64,000 bases of DNA from Methylotenera sp. Lineage in GTDB: Bacteria > Pseudomonadota > Gammaproteobacteria > Burkholderiales > Methylophilaceae. Shown piece by piece: positions 16,672 through 25,308 of the stretch. Position 1 is the first letter of the stretch. Every line of letters begins with the position of its first letter. Under the pieces are notes generated by a model that saw only the letters and a program-made list of their open reading frames with translations, did not search any database and was not told the origin of the DNA. The stretch is from contig NZ_JAUXOY010000014.1 of NCBI RefSeq assembly GCF_030684185.1, forward strand, positions 404,001 through 468,000, written 5' to 3'. The translations under genes were made by a program, and so were the position numbers.

Positions 16672-16748
16672 TGGCTGAGGAGGAAGGACTCGAACCTTCG
16701 GATGCTGGGATCAAAACCCAGTGCCTTAACCAACTTGGCGACTCCCCA
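16672..16748 (-). tRNA. tRNA-Gln (TTG)
   Basis: Minus-strand cloverleaf of 77 nt with encoded CCA. The acceptor stem TGGGGAG pairs with CTCCTCA, the anticodon loop TTTTGAT gives anticodon TTG, and the T-arm is AAGGTTCGAGTCCTT. The weak U1-A72 pair and the G73 discriminator are as expected for tRNA-Gln. It lies between ispE and prs, a position conserved in many proteobacteria. Confidence 0.95.
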
Positions 16749-16766
16749 ATATTTTAATCAGACTAT

Positions 16767-17654
16767 TTAATCAGACGCAAAGTCTATTAAGGGGTGCTGA
16801 TTCAACCCTTTTGCAACAAATCCCTGTATACCTTTAGGTTTTTGATTGCATATTTCTGTTGCAATTTTCTCGCTTGCCACTTCTAAAAAAACCGAAGCAC
16901 CAGAGCCGCTCATTCGCGCATCGCTAGATTGATTAAGCCCAAATTGATTCAACCAGGTTAAGCAATCTAAGACAGCGGGATATTCACTGCAGACTATTTT
17001 TTCAAGGTGGTTTGTAAATTCAGCACCTAAATTATGCATGCCTGAATTAGCCACCTCAGAAAAGTCCGACATTGTCTTAGGAATCGCGTTTTTTGTCAAT
17101 TGCTTATTGGCAAATATTTGCGCAGTTGATACATTTACATTGGGATTTAATACCACATAGTAGGCATCTTGCAAGTTAACAGCTTGCAGTTGCTCGCCTA
17201 CGCCTTCAGCCCAGGCGTTTTTTCCGTAGATAAAGAAGGGAACATCGGCGCCTAACTTCAAGCCGAGCGACATGAGTTCTGTGCGGCTTAGGTTGAGTTT
17301 CCATAAGCGATTTAAAGCTAATAGTACGGTTGCGGCATCTGAACTGCCGCCGCCTAAGCCGCCGCCCATGGGTATTTTTTTTTCAAGAAAAATATCTACA
17401 CCAAGCGGGCATTGCGTATGTTGCTGTAAAAGTGTTGCTGCGCGAACGCATAAATCTTGCGCTTCTGGAACGCCTGCAACGTCATTGACACGTTTTACTG
17501 TGCCATTTTCGTTGGGTTTCAGATAAATGGTGTCGTATAAGTCAAGCAAACGAAAAACCGTTTGTAATAGATGGTAGCCATCAGCTCGCTGGCCTGTAAT
17601 GTGTAAAAACAGATTGATTTTTGCAGGCGCTAAATAAGGTTGAAAGTCTTGCAT
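16767..17654 (-). CDS. ispE: 4-diphosphocytidyl-2-C-methylerythritol kinase
   Basis: GHMP kinase of the non-mevalonate isoprenoid pathway, phosphorylating CDP-ME. The N-terminal substrate motif APAKINLFLHITGQRADGYHLLQ and the ATP-binding loop IPMGGGLGGGSSDAATVL (near residue 95) are intact, as are GADVPFF and the C-terminal MSGSGASVFLE. Length (295 aa) is normal. It is downstream of lolB in the usual order, but a carbonic anhydrase gene has come in between. Confidence 0.96.
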   Translation of the reverse strand: MQDFQPYLAPAKINLFLHITGQRADGYHLLQTVFRLLDLYDTIYLKPNENGTVKRVNDVAGVPEAQDLCVRAATLLQQHTQCPLGVDIFLEKKIPMGGGLGGGSSDAATVLLALNRLWKLNLSRTELMSLGLKLGADVPFFIYGKNAWAEGVGEQLQAVNLQDAYYVVLNPNVNVSTAQIFANKQLTKNAIPKTMSDFSEVANSGMHNLGAEFTNHLEKIVCSEYPAVLDCLTWLNQFGLNQSSDARMSGSGASVFLEVASEKIATEICNQKPKGIQGFVAKGLNQHPLIDFASD

Positions 17655-17738
17655 AGTGCTATTTTAGCGCATGTAGCCATGCGGTAATTACCTAAATTAA
17701 TTTATATGGCGAGTGCGTTATAAATTCCGTCAAAAAAA

Positions 17739-19025
17739 CTATTCTACAATCAGTCGACCATTAAGCGGTTGAACCGGGCGGTTGTTATCGTGATTAACTG
17801 CGCGTTTAAAGGCTTCTATCTGCTCTTTGGATGCAGTTAATGGGGTTTTTATTAATAGCCACCGTACACCTTCACTACAGGGCGGGGTGGTGAGCGAACC
17901 GCTAAATCGATAATACCCTCGGTTTTCTGGAATTAAATCGCTGGGAATTACCCGGTTTTTGAGTTCAATGGGCTCACCCGCTTCATTCGGCAGTTGCTCC
18001 CATAGTTTTGCCAACGCAGCATTGGCTTTACCTTCTGTATACATTACGCCAATCACAGCAAGATTGCCTTTGGAATCAGCATGTACGAAGTGTGCTTCTA
18101 GGGGAAAGGATTTCCCGCGTATGGTATTTTCACTTGGCGAATGAAAATGAACCTGTTTCATTTGAAAGGCTGCATTATCTAATGCCAACATGTTGCCTTC
18201 TTTAAAATTGATTTGCACCGTATGGCCGTTATTGACAATGTCTTTTGCAGCAAATTTTTGTATGGCCTTTAAAGGTTTTAAAGAGGCGCGGGCTGTTTCT
18301 TCAATATTGATTGGAGATTGATTGCGGCCTACATCACAAGTAACAAATTCAGGACTCAGTTTGCCCCAGCTTGCTGGCCCATCTTTGCCGGCATACGTCC
18401 AGTGTGGTTTATGCTCGCGACCTTTGCCGTTGCCAGGTTTGCTTGCATTGCTCACTTTGGCTGACACAGGCTTTGCGGCAGGTAATTTAACCGCAGGTGA
18501 TGCTGTTTTTTCTTCTGCTTTGGCTTCGGGCGTAGCTGCATTTGCAGCTTCTGGTTTGGCAGGGGCTGGTTTTTCTTTCTCTATAGCGGGTTTTATGACT
18601 ACCGGTTTTGATTCTGCTGGCGTTATTGGTTTGTCTGTTTTGCAAACATAGCGCATGGCAATATCCACATCTGTCTCAGGCACGGGTTCAATGAATTCGG
18701 CACTTTTCGCATCAATACCAACTGAATATACAAGTTCATTATTTAAGTATTGAAATACCTGTGATGTGGCAGACTTTTGTGAAGCACAATCAAAATGCCA
18801 TAATAATTTTGCTGAATTGTATTGAGTATCGACTGTTTCTGGATTTTTTTGCGGGGTTTTGTATTCTATTTTTACCCATGCTCTTTTCAGGTTATCTTTT
18901 TGCAAGATTGATTGCTTATCAAGTGTTATTTTTGTAGTGTTGTTGTCAAGCAGTTTTACCCATACCGCAGCATGGCTGTTGCCGATTAAAGAAAAATAAA
19001 ACAATAATGAGATTACTTTTTTCAT
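17739..19025 (-). CDS. Alpha-carbonic anhydrase with N-terminal adhesin-E-like domain
   Basis: The C-terminal ~225 residues are a complete alpha-class carbonic anhydrase: WTYAGKDGPASWGKL, QSPINIEE, zinc ligands H293 and H295 in QVHFHSPSEN and H312 in LEAHFVH, and SLTTPPCSEGVRW. It interconverts CO2 and bicarbonate, here probably in the periplasm because a signal peptide (MKKVISLLFYFSLIGNSHA) is present. Residues ~20-130 form a separate domain (WVKLLDNNTTKITLDKQSI ... AWVKIEY ... LLWHFDCAS ... YVCKT) resembling the surface-adhesin-E-like family. A ~75-residue linker rich in A, P, K and E joins the two. This is about 180 residues longer than a plain bacterial enzyme. It lies between lolB and ispE, where no such gene is normally found. 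Confidence 0.88.
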   Translation of the reverse strand: MKKVISLLFYFSLIGNSHAAVWVKLLDNNTTKITLDKQSILQKDNLKRAWVKIEYKTPQKNPETVDTQYNSAKLLWHFDCASQKSATSQVFQYLNNELVYSVGIDAKSAEFIEPVPETDVDIAMRYVCKTDKPITPAESKPVVIKPAIEKEKPAPAKPEAANAATPEAKAEEKTASPAVKLPAAKPVSAKVSNASKPGNGKGREHKPHWTYAGKDGPASWGKLSPEFVTCDVGRNQSPINIEETARASLKPLKAIQKFAAKDIVNNGHTVQINFKEGNMLALDNAAFQMKQVHFHSPSENTIRGKSFPLEAHFVHADSKGNLAVIGVMYTEGKANAALAKLWEQLPNEAGEPIELKNRVIPSDLIPENRGYYRFSGSLTTPPCSEGVRWLLIKTPLTASKEQIEAFKRAVNHDNNRPVQPLNGRLIVE

Positions 19026-19204
19026 TACACCCGAACCTATAACAATTTTTAGTTAGCCTAAATTATGCTTACAGAGTAACGGGTTTTAATGGTGAAGTAG
19101 TGGTGGAATTAGCCCCTAATTCTTAGGTTAGAATAATTTTTTAGGTATGGAATTGGCAGTAGTCTTACGGAGGGTGTTGAGTAAGGAATGGTTTTAATTA
19201 AGCA

Positions 19205-19840
19205 TTAGTTTGCTATATCCGCCCAATTTTCTATCAGCAGTTTTAGGTTTACTTTTTCGCGTCTAAGCACAATTTTACTGGGCAAAATATGACCATTTTG
19301 ATCTGCATAGTTTTGGTACTCAATCTCCCAGTCATCTTGTTTTAATGAGCTTAGGTAACCTTGTTCATTCCAGGTAATAGCTTGAATGGCGCTGTTGGTC
19401 GGACGGCCCAGTGACCAATCAGCAAGGCCCGATAATGGCAATTGCCAGCCGAGTGCTTTTTGTGTGAGTGTTTCAGTATCAGTCGCTGAAATGCTATTAC
19501 CTTTAGCGTCTTCCAAAGTGACTTTATCTACCGTTTTTTTTATGCTGGCTACTTGGCTGCCTAAAGGGGAATAGAGTGCAATTTCATCGTTTGCATTGTT
19601 ATGCTGCCAATCCAAGCTACCGGAAAAGCCTTTGCCGTCAGCTTGTACGCCTATTCGTCCTTTTAACGAGAACTGTTCAATCGCTTTTATGGTTTCCTGA
19701 TGCTGTTCATAAAGCCTTTGCGAAGCTGCATTGGTGCCCGTTACTGGTTTAGGTGCCGAAACGCAGCCTTGAATGGCGGCAACGAGGCATAATATAAAAA
19801 ATAAACGCATTATTTGCATATCAAATCGTAAAGTATCCAT
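19205..19840 (-). CDS. lolB: Outer-membrane lipoprotein insertion protein LolB
   Basis: Receives lipoproteins from LolA and places them in the outer membrane. A hydrophobic signal (MRLFFILCLVAAIQGC) ends at a lipobox-like IQGC. Then come FSLKGRIGVQADGKGFSGSLDWQHN, EIALYSPLGSQVASI, and the LPLSGLADWSLGRP and WEIEYQNY motifs typical of LolB. The true start may be one of the internal ATGs at 19819 or 19810, since the first ten residues precede the signal core. It is cotranscribed behind the TPR lipoprotein (33-base gap). Confidence 0.92.
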   Translation of the reverse strand: MDTLRFDMQIMRLFFILCLVAAIQGCVSAPKPVTGTNAASQRLYEQHQETIKAIEQFSLKGRIGVQADGKGFSGSLDWQHNNANDEIALYSPLGSQVASIKKTVDKVTLEDAKGNSISATDTETLTQKALGWQLPLSGLADWSLGRPTNSAIQAITWNEQGYLSSLKQDDWEIEYQNYADQNGHILPSKIVLRREKVNLKLLIENWADIAN

Positions 19841-19873
19841 GTGCTAAATTATGAGGTACTTAATTAAATGTAC

Positions 19874-21670
19874 TTATGATTTGAATTTGTTTGTAGTTTT
19901 GATTAGTACTTCATTTGCAGGGTCGGCAATCAGAGCATCGCCCCATATTTTTTTAGCTTCATCATGTTTACCTTTTTGCCATAGCACTTCACCCAAATGC
20001 GCGGCAATTTCAGGGTCTGGATTAGTCTTGTAGGCTTGCTGTAAATATTTAATCGCTTTATCTAAATTGCCTTTTCGATAATGCGCCCACCCTAAGCTGT
20101 CTAGCATGTAATGGTCATTCGGGCTTAGGGATAATGCTTTTTCTATCAGCTGAATTGCTTCATTGAGCTTGATATTACGGTCAGCAAATGAGTAGCCAAG
20201 TGCGTTGTAGGCAGCTGCAAAGTTTGGGTTAGCCGCGATTGTTCTGCGCAATTCAGCTTCCATAAGGTCTAGTTTTTGTATACGTTCCGCTGCAAGTGCG
20301 TAGTCGTAGACTAATTCCGGTGTGTTGGGTAAGTTTTTGACTGCTTTGTCCAGCAGGTCAAACGCTTCTTTGTCGCGCTTGGCTTTAGCCAATATAGAGG
20401 CTTGCGTTTGAATGACGATAATCTGCTGCGGAGTAGTCAAGTCATCAACGGCATCTAATAGTTCAATCGCTTTATCAGCAGATTGTGTGCGTGCAATTAG
20501 ATTAGCTAAACTGATTTTTGCTTCAAGCTGATGTTGGCCAGGCTGGACTTTGTTATACCAAGTTGTTGCTACGTCGTTATGATTTTGTTTTTCGGCAGAT
20601 TGGGCAAGATAAATATATATTTGATCGGCATCTTTAAAGCCCATTGTCAGTGCTTGCTGAAAATAACTTTCTGCCGCCGCGTAATCGGCGGATTGAAATG
20701 ATAGCAAGCCAACTACGGCACTGACTTCAGCGCTATTTTTGTCAGCGCCATCTTTGGCGTATTGAAGTATGAGCGGAAATTCACTTTTTGCTGCGGCATA
20801 TTGCTTTTGGTTGACTAATAACCTAGCCAAATTTAGCCGTATCTCATTGGCTTCAGGATGTTGATTGAGAAATTCCCGATAAAAATCGATAGCCGCTTTA
20901 GGTGATTCCTCAAACAATACCTGTCCTTTTAACAGGGCAGCAACGCTCCAGCCAGGTTTGAGCGCTTCAGCTTTATTAAGCGCGTTCATGGCAACTTTAT
21001 TCTGTTTGGCTGCCATAGCTGACTGGGCAATCGCAAATTGCGCTTCTGCCAGCTGTGGGTAGGGTTCTGCAAGTGACTGCACTAGTCTTAATACGCCTGC
21101 TTTGTCTGCGCTTTTGTTTAGCAGGTTGTTTAAATATAAAAAGCCGCCAGCACGTGTTTCTTCTTTCACAAATAGTTTTTCTAAATGTGGCTTGGCCTCA
21201 TTCAGCCTCCCTGAAGCAATCAACACCTCTGTCATCGCTTGCTGCGCTTCGGTCGAGTTGGGGTCAAGTTCTGACCAAAGTTTAATGGCAGGAATCGTCA
21301 AGCTGGGTACATTGCCGTATGCAGCAACCTTTGCAGCGCGTTCGGCTAAACTTGCGTCTTTTGTCGTATTTGCCAGGTCATAAAATATTGCGCTTGATGT
21401 CGCTAGTTCTCCACGTTGCCCGGCTACTTCAGCGGCTAGATACTTGTAAACAAAATCAGCTTCTGAGTTAAGTTGACCTGACGATTTCTGGGATGAGGTG
21501 CTAGTCTTGCCGGTGGCATTCGCGCCAGTAACGGCTGCGCAGCTACTCAAACTTAAAGCACTTGCCAGCAAGCAAGCGCTAATGAGTGATGTATTGCGAA
21601 ACGGTGTGTAACTGAATAATGAATTTTTAACTTTGACATTGGTTCGTAATCGTTGAGGCATTGGGCGCAT
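19874..21670 (-). CDS. TPR-repeat lipoprotein
   Basis: Protein of up to 598 aa with a lipoprotein signal (SLISACLLASALSLSSC, Cys near residue 44). Many tetratricopeptide repeats follow from about residue 70 to the end. Examples are PNSTEAQQAMTEVLIASGRLNEA, PNFAAAYNALGYSFADRNIKL and PNDHYMLDSLGWAHYRKGNLDKAI. This is the conserved betaproteobacterial TPR protein encoded ahead of lolB, presumably an outer-membrane-anchored scaffold; the specific partner is unknown. The first residues before the signal core suggest the actual start may be an internal one. Confidence 0.85.
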   Translation of the reverse strand: MRPMPQRLRTNVKVKNSLFSYTPFRNTSLISACLLASALSLSSCAAVTGANATGKTSTSSQKSSGQLNSEADFVYKYLAAEVAGQRGELATSSAIFYDLANTTKDASLAERAAKVAAYGNVPSLTIPAIKLWSELDPNSTEAQQAMTEVLIASGRLNEAKPHLEKLFVKEETRAGGFLYLNNLLNKSADKAGVLRLVQSLAEPYPQLAEAQFAIAQSAMAAKQNKVAMNALNKAEALKPGWSVAALLKGQVLFEESPKAAIDFYREFLNQHPEANEIRLNLARLLVNQKQYAAAKSEFPLILQYAKDGADKNSAEVSAVVGLLSFQSADYAAAESYFQQALTMGFKDADQIYIYLAQSAEKQNHNDVATTWYNKVQPGQHQLEAKISLANLIARTQSADKAIELLDAVDDLTTPQQIIVIQTQASILAKAKRDKEAFDLLDKAVKNLPNTPELVYDYALAAERIQKLDLMEAELRRTIAANPNFAAAYNALGYSFADRNIKLNEAIQLIEKALSLSPNDHYMLDSLGWAHYRKGNLDKAIKYLQQAYKTNPDPEIAAHLGEVLWQKGKHDEAKKIWGDALIADPANEVLIKTTNKFKS

Positions 21671-21990
21671 AAGTTTTTTTACTTGTTAGTTGTATAGTTA
21701 GAAATTCGCTTAAATCATCAGTAGTGAATCTGTATTAAGATGATAAGTCATTACTACATGATTGTTGTATTCTATTTCTTAGTCCGTGACAGGTGCGGCA
21801 AGTTCCTCCATAATTATGAATTGACTGCAGTGCATGTCAATAGAACTTTTGAACTGAAAGAACTTGTTAAGTAGAAAGTTTTTAGAAGAGCACCTAAATT
21901 CAACTGCTAGTATCATCAATATGGTAATTTAGCGCTTGTAATTTCAGAAACCAATAACCTGTATTTTAGTAAAGATAATTTAGAGTAACT
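21671..21990. other. Divergent intergenic region
   Basis: About 320 bases lie between the TPR gene (leftward) and the ABC-transporter operon (rightward). It is AT-rich with no open frame of note. A short dyad TTGAC-N10-GTCAA lies at 21821-21840 and could be a protein-binding site or chance. No convincing -35/-10 pair or terminator was found. Confidence 0.45.
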
Positions 21991-22941
21991 ATGAATAATT
22001 TTACAGTAGAGGCAAATGAGCTCACGCGGCTTTATGGCGGAAGAGAAGCCGTTAGCAACGTAAGCTTTACCCTAAGCAAAGGCCAAGTGCTGGGCTTTTT
22101 AGGCCCGAATGGCGCAGGTAAATCGACCACCATGAAAATGCTCACAGGTAATCTAGCACCAAGTAACGGTAGCGTGAAAATCTGCGGTATCGATATGATG
22201 GAAAATCCAAAAGAAGCCAAGGCGCTTATCGGGTACTTGCCTGAAATGCGACCGCTTTATAAAGAGTTTACTGTTGATGAGTATTTAACAATTGCGGCAA
22301 GGTTACATAGAGTCAGTGCCGGCAATATCAAAAAAGCGGTTGAAGTTGCTAAAGAGCGCTGTGGTTTGGGCCATATGAGCAAACGCCTCATCGAAAACTT
22401 ATCCAATGGCTATCAGCAGCGCGTCGGCATTGCCCAAGCTATTATTCACAACCCAATGGTGGTGATATTAGATGAGCCAACTGTGGGTTTAGACCCGATT
22501 CAAATTCGAGATATTCGCGCTTTGATTCGTGAAGTAGGAGCTGAACGTAGTGTGATTATATCGACACATATTCTGCCAGAAGTTGAAATGGTTTGTGACC
22601 ATGTGCAAATTATCGATAAAGGTAAGCTGGTGTTTAATGGCGCGATTGATGTGCTTAAAAAACAACGTATCGGTAATAAATTGATGCTAGGTATGCATAA
22701 TCCGCCAAGTGCAGATGAAATGTTGAAAATCCCAGGCATCACAGAAGCTGAAAGTTTGTCTGGCGGCTTAATGCGTATTCGCTTTGCTGATGGCGCCGCA
22801 CCAGCTGAGGCTATTGTTCAGGCGGCTGTCAAAAACGGCTGGGGTTTACATCAAATCGCGCCTGATCAAACTAGCTTGGAAGATGTATTCGTGCAGCTGA
22901 CGTATCAAGAACAGCCTATTCCAGAACAGTCGGCAGCTTAA
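21991..22941 (+). CDS. ABC transporter ATPase, GldA-like
   Basis: Cytoplasmic ATP-binding subunit of an export-type ABC system. Walker A (GPNGAGKSTT) is near residue 38, the Q-loop region at GYLPEMRPLYKEFTVDEYL, the signature LSNGYQQRVGIAQA, Walker B VVILDEPTVGLDP and the H-loop STHILPEVE. The ~80-residue C-terminal extension ends EDVFVQLTYQEQ, as in the CcmA/NatA/GldA group. It is first in a four-gene operon with an integral permease, a GldG-like protein and a DUF4340 protein. The transported substrate is unknown; gliding is not implied. Confidence 0.9.
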   Translation: MNNFTVEANELTRLYGGREAVSNVSFTLSKGQVLGFLGPNGAGKSTTMKMLTGNLAPSNGSVKICGIDMMENPKEAKALIGYLPEMRPLYKEFTVDEYLTIAARLHRVSAGNIKKAVEVAKERCGLGHMSKRLIENLSNGYQQRVGIAQAIIHNPMVVILDEPTVGLDPIQIRDIRALIREVGAERSVIISTHILPEVEMVCDHVQIIDKGKLVFNGAIDVLKKQRIGNKLMLGMHNPPSADEMLKIPGITEAESLSGGLMRIRFADGAAPAEAIVQAAVKNGWGLHQIAPDQTSLEDVFVQLTYQEQPIPEQSAA

Positions 22942-22960
22942 AAAAATTTAAGGTCACATC

Positions 22961-23707
22961 ATGATTATCAATGTAGCAAGAAAAGAACTTAAAAGTATGT
23001 TTGCCTCACCAATGGGCTGGGTGATTTTAGCCTTGCTGATGTTTGCGTTTGGCACCTATTATTTGAATGGTATTAATGATTATTTTGCTGTGATGTCAGG
23101 CGCCATGCGACCTGCAGAGCGCACTGGCGTGACGCAATTTGTTGGGCAGATAGTCTATGGATTCGCTTCATTTATGGTGTTGTTTGCAGTGCCTTTGCTT
23201 TCAATGCGGCTGATTTCAGAAGAGCGCCGCAGTCAAACGCTCCCTTTTTTATTCAGCGCGCCTATTTCACTCACGGAAATAGTATTAGGTAAGTTTTTGG
23301 GCTTGGTAGCATTTTTAAGTATATTGGTGGTTTATATTGGACTAATGTTGTCCACGTTAAATATTTGGGCTGATATCGACTTTGGTTTTATTATCGCAAA
23401 CTCAATCGGTCTATTGTTAATGGTGGCAAGTTTTTCAGCGCTCGGCTTGTATTTTTCAAGCATGACGCAACAACCTGTAATCGCGGCTATTTTAACGTTT
23501 ATCGCACTATTTGCTTTAATGTTTTTAGATCGTTTTTTTGCGGGGGATCCAAGTAATACTCTAGCTAGTTTATCTCTTACACGTCATTTTCAATCTTTTT
23601 TAGGCGGCTTGATTGATACGGCAGACATTGCTTACTTTGTTTTATTTATCGCTACATTCTTAACCTTAACCGTGCGTCGTTTAGATGCAGACCGCTTGCG
23701 CGGATAG
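22961..23707 (+). CDS. ABC transporter permease, GldF-like
   Basis: Integral membrane protein of 248 aa with about six hydrophobic helices. Seen are MGWVILALLMFAFGTYYL near residue 18, FASFMVLFAVPLLSMRLISEERRSQTLPFLFSAPIS, FLGLVAFLSILVVYIGLML and further segments to YFVLFIATFLTLTVRRL. The ISEERRSQTLPFL motif is characteristic of ABC-2 permeases that couple to the ATPase encoded 19 bases upstream. Confidence 0.88.
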   Translation: MIINVARKELKSMFASPMGWVILALLMFAFGTYYLNGINDYFAVMSGAMRPAERTGVTQFVGQIVYGFASFMVLFAVPLLSMRLISEERRSQTLPFLFSAPISLTEIVLGKFLGLVAFLSILVVYIGLMLSTLNIWADIDFGFIIANSIGLLLMVASFSALGLYFSSMTQQPVIAAILTFIALFALMFLDRFFAGDPSNTLASLSLTRHFQSFLGGLIDTADIAYFVLFIATFLTLTVRRLDADRLRG

Positions 23708-23815
23708 CTAATCATTGAGTTTTCATCGTTATGCTACATTGCTTACGCCTTGCTTAGCTTAGAAACTTAATTGCTTAAAAGCCCCTTAAATATTTGAAAT
23801 ATTAGGTCTTGTAAA

Positions 23816-25201
23816 ATGAATATCAATCGTAAATTACGTTTTCAGTTATTGGTACAGAACAGTTTTTTTGTTGTGCTTTTTTTAATGTTGGTGATTTTAC
23901 TTGGCTACTTGGCCAGCCAATATCCGTTTGCAAAGGATATAACGCAGGCAAATCGTAACATCCTTACGCAAGGCAGTATAAACGTGCTTAAGCAGATGAA
24001 AGAGCCGGTTAATATCACCGTTTTTGCTACTAAAGATGATGCGGCTAGCGGTGATAATTTCCGTAAAGGGATGATTGATTTTGTTGCACGCTATCAGCGC
24101 GAAAAAAAGAACATCAATTTAACTTTCATTAATCCATCCGTTGAGCCCAAACTTGCGCAAGATGCAGGCGTTAAGCAGGATGGTGAGATTGTAGTAGAGT
24201 ATCAGAAGCGTATTGAGCATATTATTCCACCGATTGCAGAGCAGGAAATGACTAATTTGCTGGTTAGGCTTTCTCGCACTAATCAACAGCCAGTGATGTA
24301 TTTAGATGGGCATGGTGAGCGCAATTTATTGGGTATTAAAAATCATGACCTTGGCGAGTTCGGCAAACAGCTAGAGAAAAAAGGCTTTAAGTTCGCTAAC
24401 CCGGATTTAACAATTGCACAAGCCGTGCCAAACAATGGCGCAATGTTGGTAATTGCCGGCCCGCAAGTAGATGTGAGCGAGGTTGAGGCTAAAAAAATCA
24501 AGACTTATCTTGAAAGCGGCGGGAATTTACTTTGGTTGTTGGACGACGATAACTTGCGTGGTCTAAATGAGGTCGCAGAATATTTAGGTTTGCAAGTTTC
24601 ACCTGGTATCGCTTTAGACATGGCCTCGGCACAATATGGTGCAGATGCCCGCGTAGCCTTTGCAAGTTTATATGGCGAACATGCTATTACAACTAATTTT
24701 ATGTTGCGAACTTTGTTTCCTGAAGCGCATCAGGTAACGGCAAAAGGCACTGATGAAAATGGATGGAAAGTGAGTAATTTGGTTGAGGTGGCGCCGAATG
24801 GTTGGTTAACTTCAGAAAAATTAGCCAAAGATGCAAAGCCAGTCTTTAATGAGAAAAAAGACAAACGCGGACCAGTCAACATTGGTGTTGCATTAGAGCG
24901 TATTTATGGCAAAAAAGGCCAGCGTGTGGTGGTCATGGGCAATGGTAACTTTTTATCTAACACCTTTATTACCAATGGTGGCAACTTGGATTTAGGCGTC
25001 AATATGGTGAACTGGCTCGCGGGTGATGATAATCTCATCACAATTCAACCGATGCCACTTAAAGATATCAATGTGACGATTCCAGATACCGACTCTGGAA
25101 GACTGGTTGCCTGGACAGTATTCCATGCTTTTCAATACTTTATTCCGCTCGGTATGTTGATTGCAGGCTTTTACTTTTGGTGGAAACGCAGAAAAGCTTA
25201 G
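23816..25201 (+). CDS. GldG-family ABC auxiliary protein
   Basis: Protein of 461 aa with an N-terminal membrane helix (SFFVVLFLMLVILLGYLA, ~16-33), a large extracytoplasmic region and a C-terminal helix (FIPLGMLIAGFYFWWKRRKA). The middle has the GldG/ABC-type uncharacterised-transport motifs: LTQGSINVLKQMKEPVNITVF, MYLDGHGERNL, and an ESGGNLLWLLDDDN stretch like a ThuA/GldG Rossmann domain. It is the third gene of the operon, following the permease after a 108-base gap. It is likely a periplasm-exposed partner of the transporter. Confidence 0.85.
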   Translation: MNINRKLRFQLLVQNSFFVVLFLMLVILLGYLASQYPFAKDITQANRNILTQGSINVLKQMKEPVNITVFATKDDAASGDNFRKGMIDFVARYQREKKNINLTFINPSVEPKLAQDAGVKQDGEIVVEYQKRIEHIIPPIAEQEMTNLLVRLSRTNQQPVMYLDGHGERNLLGIKNHDLGEFGKQLEKKGFKFANPDLTIAQAVPNNGAMLVIAGPQVDVSEVEAKKIKTYLESGGNLLWLLDDDNLRGLNEVAEYLGLQVSPGIALDMASAQYGADARVAFASLYGEHAITTNFMLRTLFPEAHQVTAKGTDENGWKVSNLVEVAPNGWLTSEKLAKDAKPVFNEKKDKRGPVNIGVALERIYGKKGQRVVVMGNGNFLSNTFITNGGNLDLGVNMVNWLAGDDNLITIQPMPLKDINVTIPDTDSGRLVAWTVFHAFQYFIPLGMLIAGFYFWWKRRKA

Positions 25202-25214
25202 TGTTAATGATAGT

Positions 25215-25269
25215 GCTACCCTTCAACAAGCTCAGGGAACGATGCTCCCTGAGCTTGTCGAAGGGTAGC
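25215..25269. repeat. Inverted repeat of the CCCTGAGCTTGTCGAAGGG family
   Basis: Two 24-bp arms (25215-25238 and 25246-25269) match at 23 of 24 positions around a 7-base loop. The arm sequence contains CCCTGAGCTTGTCGAAGGG, also found singly at 63277-63300 and in degenerate form at 41501-41524. It lies between the GldG-like and DUF4340 genes and could fold in the operon mRNA. Confidence 0.85.
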
Positions 25270-25308
25270 AAGTTCCAAGTTTAATTCTTTGTTTTTATAA
25301 GGTATTGC

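Noticed and set aside
21821-21840. TTGAC-N10-GTCAA dyad as an operator
   Set aside because: The arms are only 5 bp and no matching regulator is nearby, so it is not reported as a site.
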